64,000 nt of DNA from JAALLB01 sp964502215 (GTDB lineage: Bacteria; Pseudomonadota; Alphaproteobacteria; Rhizobiales; Rhizobiaceae): assembly GCA_964502215.1 (NCBI GenBank), contig CAZCUN010000008.1, positions 10,479-74,478 on the forward strand, read 5' to 3'. Below the pieces are notes generated by a model, which saw nothing but the letters and a program-made list of their open reading frames with translations, did not search any database and was not told the origin of the DNA. The position numbers and the translations under genes are program-made. Positions 45,261-53,739 of this stretch are shown in pieces (within the stretch, counting starts at the first letter, position 1; each line of letters begins with the position of its first letter).

Positions 45261-46298
45261 TTAAGATTTTGACTGTTTAGCAAGCTTTTTTGCTTGTTTA
45301 ATCCAGTCATCACGATCAATTCGCCCCTTGAATGATAATTCATTATCAACAACTGCAACATCTGATCTTTTCCAAATAGCGATTTGTGAAAAGTGCCAGA
45401 AGCCTAATGAATTTAGTGTTTTTTCTAATTTTGGCCCAACTCCAGAAATCAACTTAAGATCATCTGCCTTACCTTGAGGCTTTTTAAGTCGAGCTGGACC
45501 AGCTTTTTTAGGCGTTACAGGTTTTTTAGATGTCGCTACTTTTCCTGCCTTAGATGTCGTTTTTTTAGAAGCAGAATCGTCAACTACTTTCTTAGAAGCT
45601 ACATTTTTAAGCGTAGACGTTTTTGCATCCTTTTTACTTTTAGCTTTTTTCGAAGCAGGTTTAGCTTGAGCTGGCTTTTTAACAACAGGCATTTCTTTTA
45701 ACGATGTTAACCCACCTGCAGGTGCAGAATAAATACGATCTATTTGAGGGCCAACTTTAATGGTTTCGCCTTGGCCTTCATCAAAGGCATCAATAATTTC
45801 TTCTAAACGTTCTGGGGTTAGATCTTCGTAGGTGTCTTTGAAAATCATAACCATAGGTGCATTTACACATGCTCCCTGACATTCAACTTCTTCCCAAGAC
45901 AATGTACCAGCAAGATTAGTTTCAAACTGTTTTTGATTAATTTTGCTTTTGCAAACCTTCATCAACTCTTCTGATCCGCGCAGCATACAAGGTGTAGTTC
46001 CACAAACCTGAATGTGAGCTTTTGTACCAACTGGTTGCAGCATAAATTGCGTATAGAAAGTCGCAACTTCAAGAACGCGGATATACGGCATCTCCAGCAT
46101 CTCAGCTACATGCTCAATGGATGCTTTTGTCACCCAGCCATCTTGTTCTTGTGCAATCATTAAAAGAGGAATTACAGCTGAAGCCTTGCGGTCTTTCGGG
46201 TATTTTTTAATCCAACCTTTTACGACAGACGTATTATCACGACTAAACGCAAATTTTGCAGGTTGCACAGTATCCTCAGCGAGACGTCTAACGGACAT
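45261..46298 (-). CDS. nuoE: NADH-quinone oxidoreductase subunit E with C-terminal extension
   Basis: NuoE holds 2Fe-2S cluster N1a beside NuoF. The thioredoxin-like domain fills residues 1-200 with ligands Cys99, Cys104 (CGTTPC), Cys140 and Cys144 (CQGAC). E. coli NuoE has 166 aa, but this protein has 345. Residues 205-275 are a Lys/Ser/Thr-rich linker and 279-341 are the helix-hairpin-helix module shared with S2 and two neighbours (DDLKLISGVGPKLEKTLN, ELSFKGRIDRDDW). Extended NuoE proteins are known in some Hyphomicrobiales. Confidence 0.95.
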   Translation of the reverse strand: MSVRRLAEDTVQPAKFAFSRDNTSVVKGWIKKYPKDRKASAVIPLLMIAQEQDGWVTKASIEHVAEMLEMPYIRVLEVATFYTQFMLQPVGTKAHIQVCGTTPCMLRGSEELMKVCKSKINQKQFETNLAGTLSWEEVECQGACVNAPMVMIFKDTYEDLTPERLEEIIDAFDEGQGETIKVGPQIDRIYSAPAGGLTSLKEMPVVKKPAQAKPASKKAKSKKDAKTSTLKNVASKKVVDDSASKKTTSKAGKVATSKKPVTPKKAGPARLKKPQGKADDLKLISGVGPKLEKTLNSLGFWHFSQIAIWKRSDVAVVDNELSFKGRIDRDDWIKQAKKLAKQSKS

Positions 46299-46300
46299 TC

Positions 46301-46756
46301 TTATTTGCTTTCTTGATCAGGTGTTATAAAGCAAGTGGAAGTTTCTTCGATTAAAGGCGATGTGCCTTTGAGCAAATAAGTTTCACCTGCAATTTTAACA
46401 TCACGTATAATATTTATAGTATTTTCCAGTGGCACTTTTTGACACTGTTTAATTTTTGCAGCCGCCTCAACAATAAACTTTGTTGTAATTCGACGACCTC
46501 GTTTTTGCTCTGCTTCTTTCATACCACGTGGTAATAAAGGAGAAAAAAACTTGCCTAAAAGCAATCTATTTTCAATTAAGTGAGCACACGGTGACTGCTT
46601 CCCTTCAGGATGCGGTTCAAATGCACACATAATATTTCTTAGCGCAATTTGCTCCGTAGCTTTGAATTCCGCAGTAGGCGCATTCGGGCCAACTGTATTT
46701 GAATTACAAGCGACAAGTAGTGTTGTAGCAAATATTGGAATCCAAGACTTCCTCAC
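46301..46756 (-). CDS. Putative lipoprotein between nuoD and nuoE
   Basis: GTG 46756 overlaps the nuoD stop as GTGA, and the 3' end is 2 bp before nuoE, so it is fully embedded in the operon. The 151-aa product has a signal peptide with lipobox LLVAC (Cys17; MRKSWIPIFATTLLVACNSN). The mature part has further cysteines (NIMCAFEPHPEGKQSPCAHL and KIKQCQK). I do not recognise the family. Being a probable periplasmic-face lipoprotein, it is an unexpected companion for cytoplasmic-arm subunits. Confidence 0.75.
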   Translation of the reverse strand: MRKSWIPIFATTLLVACNSNTVGPNAPTAEFKATEQIALRNIMCAFEPHPEGKQSPCAHLIENRLLLGKFFSPLLPRGMKEAEQKRGRRITTKFIVEAAAKIKQCQKVPLENTINIIRDVKIAGETYLLKGTSPLIEETSTCFITPDQESK

Positions 46757-47943
46757 CGATCAACCTCTCCAAACACAATATCAAGAGAACCGAGAATAGC
46801 CGAAACATCAGCTAATAAATGCCCACGGCACATAAAGTCCATGGCTTGCAAATGAGCATAACCAGGTGCACGAAGTTTGCAACGGTATGGCTTATTAGAA
46901 CCATCAGACACGAGGAAAACGCCAAACTCACCTTTTGGCGCCTCGACCGCACAATAAACTTCGCCTGCAGGAACTTTATAACCTTCTGTATAAAGCTTGA
47001 AATGATGAATAAGAGCTTCCATTGAGCGCTTCATTTCATCTCTCTTTGGCGGAACAACTTTACCATCAGTTGATGATACAGGCCCCTGTCCTTCTGGCTC
47101 ACGCATTTTCGTAATACATTGTTGCATAATACGAACAGACTGACGCATTTCTTCCATACGAATTAGATATCGGTCGTAGTTATCGCAATTCTTGCCAATA
47201 GGAATGTCAAATTCCATTTCATCATAACATTCATATGGTTGTGACTTACGCAAATCCCACGCAGCACCTGAGCCACGAACCATCACGCCCGAAAAGCCCC
47301 AAGCCCATGCATCATCAAGACTTACAATGCCAATATCGACGTTACGCTGTTTGAAGATACGGTTGTCTGTCAAAAGTTGATCAATATCATCAACGACTTT
47401 TAAAAACGGTTCGCACCAATCATCAATATCATCTAATAGCCCTTCTGGGAGATCTTGGTGAACACCGCCTGGACGAAAATAGGCTGCGTGAAGGCGAGCG
47501 CCACAAACACGCTCATAAAATATCATCAATTTTTCACGCTCTTCAAAGCCCCAAAGCGGTGGCGTCAAAGCACCAACATCCATGGCTTGAGTCGTGACGT
47601 TTAATAGATGTGAAAGAATACGGCCAATTTCTGAATATAATACGCGGATTAATTGCCCACGACGCGGCACTTCGATGCCTGCCAGCTTCTCAACTGTCAT
47701 TGCAAAGGCGTGTTCTTGGTTCATTGGTGCAACATAATCAAGTCGATCAAAATAAGGAATCGCTTGAAGATATGTTTTGTACTCAATCAGCTTTTCTGTA
47801 CCACGGTGCAAAAGACCAATATGAGGATCAACACGCTCAACAACCTCGCCATCCAGTTCAAGCACAAGACGCAACACGCCATGCGCCGCAGGGTGTTGTG
47901 GACCAAAGTTTATATTAAAGTTTCTTACGTTATGCTCACCCAT
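46753..47943 (-). CDS. nuoD: NADH-quinone oxidoreductase subunit D
   Basis: NuoD (49-kDa subunit) lines the quinone-binding site next to NuoB. The 396-aa protein begins NFNINFGPQHPAAHGVLRL, the conserved loop with the quinone-ligand His. It has RPGGVHQDLPEGL and a C-terminal DIVFGEVDR, typical of the family. The start shares its A with the nuoC stop (TAATG). It is separate from nuoC, not fused as in enterobacteria. Confidence 0.97.
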   Translation of the reverse strand: MGEHNVRNFNINFGPQHPAAHGVLRLVLELDGEVVERVDPHIGLLHRGTEKLIEYKTYLQAIPYFDRLDYVAPMNQEHAFAMTVEKLAGIEVPRRGQLIRVLYSEIGRILSHLLNVTTQAMDVGALTPPLWGFEEREKLMIFYERVCGARLHAAYFRPGGVHQDLPEGLLDDIDDWCEPFLKVVDDIDQLLTDNRIFKQRNVDIGIVSLDDAWAWGFSGVMVRGSGAAWDLRKSQPYECYDEMEFDIPIGKNCDNYDRYLIRMEEMRQSVRIMQQCITKMREPEGQGPVSSTDGKVVPPKRDEMKRSMEALIHHFKLYTEGYKVPAGEVYCAVEAPKGEFGVFLVSDGSNKPYRCKLRAPGYAHLQAMDFMCRGHLLADVSAILGSLDIVFGEVDR

Positions 47944-48569
47944 TACGCACCAGCCTTTTCGTCACCTGGGAGAGTATATTCTGCGCCCTCCCAAGGGCTT
48001 TCATAATCAAAATCACGGAATTCCTGACGCAACTCAACAGGTTCGTACACTACGCGCTTTGCTTCTTCATCATAACGAACTTCAACGTAACCCGTAAGTG
48101 GGAAATCTTTTCTAAGCGGATGACCATCAAATCCATAGTCTGTAAGGATGCGTCTCAAATCTGGGTGACCAGTGAACAAAATACCATACATATCGTAAGC
48201 TTCACGCTCAAACCAATCTGCCCCTGGATAAACACCCGTTATACTTGGCACAGGCGTTTCTTCATCTGTTGCAAGCTTAACGCGAATACGTGTGTTATGC
48301 TTAGGACTTAAAAGGTGATAAACGACCTCGAAGCGCTTTTCATTTCCAGGATAATCAACTCCGCATACATCAATAATTGAAATAAATTGAGTGCGACTAT
48401 CGTCATGAAGAAAACGCAGCAAAGGAATAATATCATCGCCAATCGTATTGACGGTTAACTCGCCATATTCAATCGAAACACTGTTAATAAGATTAGATGC
48501 TTCTGAATTAATAACAGCAGCAAGAGAATCAATTGGGTTTACCACGGTTTTTTCTTCCGTTTCAGTCAT
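47943..48569 (-). CDS. nuoC: NADH-quinone oxidoreductase subunit C
   Basis: NuoC (30-kDa subunit) is a structural part of the connecting module. The 208-aa protein shows GADWFEREAYDMYGILFTGH (near 115-134) and GHPLRKDFPLTGYVEVRYD, the family signatures, and ends with a short acidic tail. It overlaps nuoD and is 9 bp after nuoB. Confidence 0.96.
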   Translation of the reverse strand: MTETEEKTVVNPIDSLAAVINSEASNLINSVSIEYGELTVNTIGDDIIPLLRFLHDDSRTQFISIIDVCGVDYPGNEKRFEVVYHLLSPKHNTRIRVKLATDEETPVPSITGVYPGADWFEREAYDMYGILFTGHPDLRRILTDYGFDGHPLRKDFPLTGYVEVRYDEEAKRVVYEPVELRQEFRDFDYESPWEGAEYTLPGDEKAGA

Positions 48570-48578
48570 GCTCAGTCC

Positions 48579-49154
48579 CTATCGCTCAATCGTACCTGTA
48601 CGGCGAATTTTCTTTTGCAAAAGCATAACGCCATATAAAAGTGCTTCCGCAGTTGGTGGACAACCGGGCACGTATATATCAACAGGTACTATACGGTCAC
48701 AGCCACGTACCACTGAATAAGAATAATGATAGTAACCACCACCATTTGCACAAGAACCCATAGAGATAACATAACGTGGCTCGGGCATTTGGTCATAAAC
48801 CTTACGAAGCGCAGGTGCCATTTTGTTAGTAAGCGTACCCGCAACAATCATAACATCTGATTGACGCGGCGATGCACGCGGCGCAATACCAAAGCGTTCT
48901 GCATCATAGCGTGGCATTGCCATATGCATCATTTCAACTGCACAACATGCAAGACCAAACGTCATCCACATCAACGAACCTGTTCGTGCCCAATTGATTA
49001 GATCGTCAGTCGAAGTAACAATAAAGCCTTTGTCTGCAAGCTCATTGTTAATGTCCATAAAATAAGGATTATCACTACCGATTGGCTGGCCAGTATTAGG
49101 GTCAAGAATCCCCTTTGGCTGGGGTGCAATCAGTGTTGTTGATCCATTACTCAT
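48579..49154 (-). CDS. nuoB: NADH-quinone oxidoreductase subunit B
   Basis: NuoB holds 4Fe-4S cluster N2, the electron donor to quinone. The 191-aa protein has the tandem Cys pair in FGLACCAVEMMHMAMPRYD, a third Cys in SMGSCANGGGYYHYSYS and the fourth in VPGCPPTAEALLYG. It is 36 bp after nuoA. Confidence 0.97.
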   Translation of the reverse strand: MSNGSTTLIAPQPKGILDPNTGQPIGSDNPYFMDINNELADKGFIVTSTDDLINWARTGSLMWMTFGLACCAVEMMHMAMPRYDAERFGIAPRASPRQSDVMIVAGTLTNKMAPALRKVYDQMPEPRYVISMGSCANGGGYYHYSYSVVRGCDRIVPVDIYVPGCPPTAEALLYGVMLLQKKIRRTGTIER

Positions 49155-49190
49155 TTTTATATCCGTATCTGATGCAATAGATGAAAGGGA

Positions 49191-49556
49191 TTAATCCCAC
49201 TCAAGCGCACCTTTTTTCCATTCGTAGATAAATCCGATTGTCAAAATACCGAGAAAAACCATCATCGATATAAAGCCCATCCAACCTAATGATCCAAAGC
49301 TAACAGCCCATGGGAATAAAAAAGCTACTTCCAAATCAAAAATAATAAACAAAATAGCGACTAGGTAAAAGCGAACATCAAACTTCATACGAGAATCATC
49401 AAAGGCATTAAAACCACACTCATATGCAGAAAGCTTTTCCGCATCAGGCGCGCGATAAGCAACTAAAAATGGTGCTACCGCTAAAGCAATGCCAATAACG
49501 AGGCATAAACCCATAAATATTATCACAGGTAAGTATTCTTGTAGAACAACTTCCAA
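49191..49556 (-). CDS. nuoA: NADH-quinone oxidoreductase subunit A
   Basis: NuoA is the three-helix first subunit of the operon. The 121-aa protein has the conserved loop EKLSAYECGFNAFDDSRMKF (the Cys is redox-state sensitive in mitochondrial homologues), followed by FDVRFYLVAILFIIFDLEVAF. The start is TTG 49556 with SD AGGAG nine bases upstream. The 229-bp upstream region before the tRNA-Asp should hold the main nuo promoter, which I could not define. Confidence 0.95.
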   Translation of the reverse strand: MEVVLQEYLPVIIFMGLCLVIGIALAVAPFLVAYRAPDAEKLSAYECGFNAFDDSRMKFDVRFYLVAILFIIFDLEVAFLFPWAVSFGSLGWMGFISMMVFLGILTIGFIYEWKKGALEWD

Positions 49557-49785
49557 GGAATTAATCTCCTATGTGTCAGCTTCATTTAGGAGCTTAAAAT
49601 GAAACTCTAATCTTCTTGTACACGAGGTATCGCACATCGGGCAAAATCGCAAGTCAAAACCCTCGTGATCTCACTTAGAATAACGATAGTATAATATTTT
49701 TACAAATAACGCATTATCACGCTTGACTTGAAGCGCTGTTGACCGTAATTCATTCGAACGTTACGCATTGATTTGCGCAACATAC

Positions 49786-49862
49786 GCGGGTGTAGCTCAG
49801 TTGGTTAGAGTATCGGCCTGTCACGCCGAGGGTCGCGAGTTCAAGTCTCGTCACTCGCGCCA
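49786..49862 (+). tRNA. tRNA-Asp (GTC)
   Basis: A 77-base cloverleaf with acceptor stem GCGGGTG / CACTCGC (one G-T pair), D-arm GCTCAGTTGGTTAGAGT, anticodon GTC at 49820-49822 and T-loop GTTCAAGTC. CCA is encoded at 49860-49862. Confidence 0.96.
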
Positions 49863-49936
49863 TTTTCACTTTCCAGAAGTGATTATGGATGACACAAAAA
49901 TACGAATGCTTTTGCATTTGGTTTTAATATTGAATT

Positions 49937-50012
49937 GGGTGATTAGCTCAGCTGGGAGAGCAACTCGTTTACACCGAGTAGGTCGGCGGTTCGATCCCGT
50001 CATCACCCACCA
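49937..50012 (+). tRNA. tRNA-Val (TAC)
   Basis: A 76-base cloverleaf with acceptor stem GGGTGAT / ATCACCC, anticodon stem ACTCG / CGAGT and anticodon TAC at 49970-49972. The T-loop is GTTCGATCC, and CCA is encoded at 50010-50012. It follows tRNA-Asp by 74 bp, probably as one transcript. Confidence 0.96.
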
Positions 50013-50147
50013 TTTAAAAATAACCAAACTTTCATATATTCAAACTAAGCATTCGTAATGCTTCTCAACATTTTTGTTTCACGGTGTTGCGCAAAATTGT
50101 CTGCCAGCATCTGCGTTGTTTTGTTTCAAAACAACTTGGGTGGTGCA

Positions 50148-51041
50148 TCAAGAATTTGAATCAATTTCAATGGCCTTTGTAACCTGTTCAACAACAGCCC
50201 TACTCAAGTCATCCTTTCGTAACTCAAAAAACTTTCGCGCTGCATCAAGGTTTGGATGATGTATATCGGTTACAACGCCTTCGTCGTTCGTTTTGAAAAA
50301 CGCCTTATTGCCTTGAGCAGCTTTTACGGTTGCATCTGTAAAGCCTGATACGAATGTGCACCTGCTGCCATGCGTTTCGAAAGCTTGTTTTATATTTGCT
50401 TGCGCTATCCAACGCATGTCGTTTGTTTCTACATCATACGATGGAGAAGTTGTAAGATAGATACAGGGAACATCGGACGGTATTTGGCTCATCGTTGCTT
50501 TCACATCAGCTAGAGCCTTCTCAGGCGCCTGTGACCACCTTTGAGCTGAGTTGCCAAGAAAAGCTAATACCAGTAGCTCTGGCTTGTAATAACCATCCTC
50601 AAACATGGCTTCAAAAGCAGACTGTCCTTTATGGCAGAATTGATAAGCTTCACCCAAACCTATATTGATGTATTTTCGTTTCTTATTTCCCTCAATGCCA
50701 TATACGCCAGCATTAACCCCCCAACGCTTATCAACTTCGCATATAACATCTTTAATCTTTCCCTCTTCACGGATTGTCCAGTTCAGAAGCGACGTAGACC
50801 TCACACCAATGGCAGCAGTTTCTAGATTTTCCAATTTCGCTAAAACAGTAGGGTTTTGGGTGAGTTTAGGAAGCTCTTGCTTTAATTGGTCAAAAAATTC
50901 CAGATATACCTTCCCTGCTCCATAAGAAATTTGACTGTCGCCAATAACTAAAACCTTTGGTGAAAAATTCTTTTGGCGATCTATTAGCCATAAAAATACA
51001 AAAATTATCACCACCAATATTAGCAGTAATAGTTTTTGCAT
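50148..51041 (-). CDS. SGNH/GDSL-hydrolase-like protein with N-terminal membrane anchor
   Basis: ATG 51041 (MQKLLLLILVVIIFVFLWLI) gives 297 aa with an uncleaved membrane anchor; the TTG at 51056 has no SD. The GDSL block I is VLVIGDSQISYGAG (nucleophile Ser). The Asn block is LAFLGNSAQRWSQ and the C-terminal Asp-x-x-His dyad is TDIHHPN. SGNH enzymes cleave acyl or acetyl esters, often on sugars or cell-wall polymers. The substrate is unknown. The gene is 37 bp after the TRAP permease and may be co-transcribed with it. Confidence 0.75.
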   Translation of the reverse strand: MQKLLLLILVVIIFVFLWLIDRQKNFSPKVLVIGDSQISYGAGKVYLEFFDQLKQELPKLTQNPTVLAKLENLETAAIGVRSTSLLNWTIREEGKIKDVICEVDKRWGVNAGVYGIEGNKKRKYINIGLGEAYQFCHKGQSAFEAMFEDGYYKPELLVLAFLGNSAQRWSQAPEKALADVKATMSQIPSDVPCIYLTTSPSYDVETNDMRWIAQANIKQAFETHGSRCTFVSGFTDATVKAAQGNKAFFKTNDEGVVTDIHHPNLDAARKFFELRKDDLSRAVVEQVTKAIEIDSNS

Positions 51042-51077
51042 ACTTCTTGATTTCAATAACGTCAGTGCTTTTAGTTC

Positions 51078-53738
51078 CTAGAAGTTGAGAGAAATATCTC
51101 TATGCCCAGAATTACAGCCTGCAATGAACAAACCTAAGTCACGCGGCATATTGGTTTGTTGGCGTAATCCAATAGTGCCACGAATATCTTGTTCATAAGC
51201 CTGTACTTTAGGCAAAATATTTTGGCTAGCCGCCTCTGAGCGCCATTCGACTTCATTATCATATGCTGAAAGCGCTTTTTGCAATTCACCAAGTACTTTA
51301 TCTTTGTCTGGTGTTTTCGCTTTTAGCGCACGACGTACTTTCGAAAGAGCTTTCCTAACATCACCAGGGCCTGCCACTTCACCAAAAGTACTTTCCATAG
51401 CTTTGATAACTTCAACCATAGCTGCAGGCTCTTCTGATTCAATTCTAGTAGCAAGTCCTTTTAGGCCTTCACCCTGCTCAACAAACAGACCTGTACTATC
51501 AAGCGTTTGCATCAACTCACGAACTGGTTCATACCCACTATCAACAGCTCTACGGTATTGTGTACGAAGTTTTGTTTCTGCTTTTAATAGTTCAACAAAA
51601 TCTTTGCGCTTACCTTCCCATTCTGCAGGAATAAGCTTTTCAAGTTCAGCTATTTCAGCCTCAAGACCCTTGATTTGTTCATTTACAACGTCGCGCTTGG
51701 CAGCGTTCTCGTCACCGCGCAAACGACTAGCAGCATTTTGAAGCTCTTTAATCTCCTTTTCATGAACACGCGCATCACGTTGAATGCGTCGCACCGTTTC
51801 ATGCAATGGTCGATATGCACCAGATGCATCATCAATAACAACTTCTGCCTTGAATGCTTCTTGCAATAACCCTTGAGCAGAAGAAGCATTTTCCAAGCCG
51901 CCTTTAAAATCCTTTGATAGATTTTTTGGCAGTGCGCTTAAATCAATCTTACTCGCAAGATCAATTGCTGTATTTATTTTAGCGCCATTTACAGTAAATT
52001 GCTGACTCACATATTGTTCGACACAATATTGAATTTGAGGATTACGCGGTGGTGGTGCTGTTTCTGATACTAACAACGAGCGGTTTGGCAAGTAATTCAC
52101 TAGGGTTGGATAGAAGCCCACAATAACAAGTGCTAAGAGTTGTAATCCAATGAAAGGAATTACGCCTTTATACATAGCAAGTGTTTTTACAGCTGCTGGC
52201 GCAACACCCCTTAGGTAGAACAAAGCAAAACCAAATGGTGGCGTTAAGAACGACGTTTGAATGTTCAAACCAATCATGACACCAAGCCATACCGCAGTAA
52301 TGTTTGCAGATGGATCAGAAAGTAGAATTGGTGCAACAATTGGCACAACCACAACGGCAATTTCAATAAAGTCTAAGAAGAAACCAAGCACAAAGATTAC
52401 AGCCATCACAATTATGAACTTAGTCCAGAACCCGCCTGGCAAACCTTCTAGGAAATGCTTTACAAGTTCCTCCCCTCCAAATGCGCGGAAAGCAGCTGTT
52501 AGCATTGCAGCACCTAAAAGAATGATAAATACAAGCGATGTTGTTTTTGCTGTTTCAACCATAACACTACGAAGTGTGTCGTCAGTTTTATAAACACGCC
52601 ATGCGCTCCATGCGAGTGAAAGCACCAAAATGGCCACTGCAATAATAGCAATAGTAACACCAAGCTTATCATTAGAAGTCGTTATATTTTTAATATTAGT
52701 ATTAAAATTTGCCACAACAAAACTGATAACAACTAGAGAGACAATTGCTAAAATAGCTGGAAAGTAAGTCGACTTTTTTCCTTCATGAAGACGATAGCCA
52801 CCCATTACTAAAGCACCAGCAGCACCAATCGCACCAGCTTGGTTCACAGTTGCAACACCGGTAAGAATTGAACCGAGCACTAAGAATATCAATGCAAGTG
52901 GTGGGATAAGTGTCAGGAATACTTTTCTCCAAAATGCAGCATCAAAATCACCGCCATAACGAACAGCAGGTGCTACACTTGGTTTGAAGAATGCGAACAC
53001 TAAAATATAAATCATATAAAGTGCGACAAGCACCATACCAGGAATAAACGCACCTAAGAACATTTCCCCTGCACTTGTTGAACCTACTTCAAAAACAGAA
53101 GGCATTGAGAGTTCGCCAGTATTTTCCTTGTATAAATTCTGACGTGCTGTTCCTGCCTGATCTGCCGAACTAGAAAGCTGGTCAGCAAGAATAATCAAAA
53201 CAATAGACGGGGGAATAATTTGCCCTAAAGTTCCTGAAGCAGCAATTGTTCCTGTTGCCAAAGACGGCGAATAATTATTTCGAAGCATAGCTGGTAGAGA
53301 AATCAAACCCATTGCTACCACGGTTGCGCCTACAATACCTGTAGTCGCGGCCAATAATGCACCCACAAAGACAACTGAAATACCAAGGCCACCTGGAACA
53401 GGGCCAAAGAGTTGGGCCATCGTAATAAGTAAATCTTCAGCAATTTTAGAGCGTTGAAGCATGATGCCCATAAAAATGAACAAAGGGATCGCAATTAGCG
53501 TATCGCGTTCGGGTTCCCAATATACCCCACGCAAGTTTGTTACACCCGCACTAAGCCACTGCCCCGGCCCGCCTTGCGCAAAATAGGCATCTACTTCACC
53601 GGCAAATAAATATCCGCAAATAGCAGCAAGAGAAATTGAAATAATAGCAGAACCCGGCAAAGCAAAGGCAACTGGATAGCCCGCGCCAAGCGCTATTGCC
53701 ATTGTTAAAACTAGAACAAAAAGAAATAGCAGTTCCAT
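51078..53738 (-). CDS. dctM: TRAP transporter large permease (DctM type) with coiled-coil C-terminal extension
   Basis: DctM is the main membrane channel of a tripartite ATP-independent transporter driven by an ion gradient. Residues 1-550 contain about a dozen membrane helices with the motifs ATTGIVGATVVAMGLISLP, LGQIIPPSIVLIILAD and NIQTSFLTPPFGFALFYLRG. An added soluble loop (190-225) and extra helices around 330-380 enlarge it beyond the usual ~430 aa. Residues 560-886 are a soluble, highly charged, coiled-coil-rich tail (for example EIAELEKLIPAEWEGKRKDF), with a final cysteine in FIAGCNSGHRD. The 886 aa is about twice normal length. It follows the small permease gene by 1 bp. Confidence 0.92.
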   Translation of the reverse strand: MELLFLFVLVLTMAIALGAGYPVAFALPGSAIISISLAAICGYLFAGEVDAYFAQGGPGQWLSAGVTNLRGVYWEPERDTLIAIPLFIFMGIMLQRSKIAEDLLITMAQLFGPVPGGLGISVVFVGALLAATTGIVGATVVAMGLISLPAMLRNNYSPSLATGTIAASGTLGQIIPPSIVLIILADQLSSSADQAGTARQNLYKENTGELSMPSVFEVGSTSAGEMFLGAFIPGMVLVALYMIYILVFAFFKPSVAPAVRYGGDFDAAFWRKVFLTLIPPLALIFLVLGSILTGVATVNQAGAIGAAGALVMGGYRLHEGKKSTYFPAILAIVSLVVISFVVANFNTNIKNITTSNDKLGVTIAIIAVAILVLSLAWSAWRVYKTDDTLRSVMVETAKTTSLVFIILLGAAMLTAAFRAFGGEELVKHFLEGLPGGFWTKFIIVMAVIFVLGFFLDFIEIAVVVVPIVAPILLSDPSANITAVWLGVMIGLNIQTSFLTPPFGFALFYLRGVAPAAVKTLAMYKGVIPFIGLQLLALVIVGFYPTLVNYLPNRSLLVSETAPPPRNPQIQYCVEQYVSQQFTVNGAKINTAIDLASKIDLSALPKNLSKDFKGGLENASSAQGLLQEAFKAEVVIDDASGAYRPLHETVRRIQRDARVHEKEIKELQNAASRLRGDENAAKRDVVNEQIKGLEAEIAELEKLIPAEWEGKRKDFVELLKAETKLRTQYRRAVDSGYEPVRELMQTLDSTGLFVEQGEGLKGLATRIESEEPAAMVEVIKAMESTFGEVAGPGDVRKALSKVRRALKAKTPDKDKVLGELQKALSAYDNEVEWRSEAASQNILPKVQAYEQDIRGTIGLRQQTNMPRDLGLFIAGCNSGHRDISLNF

Positions 53739-53739
53739 A

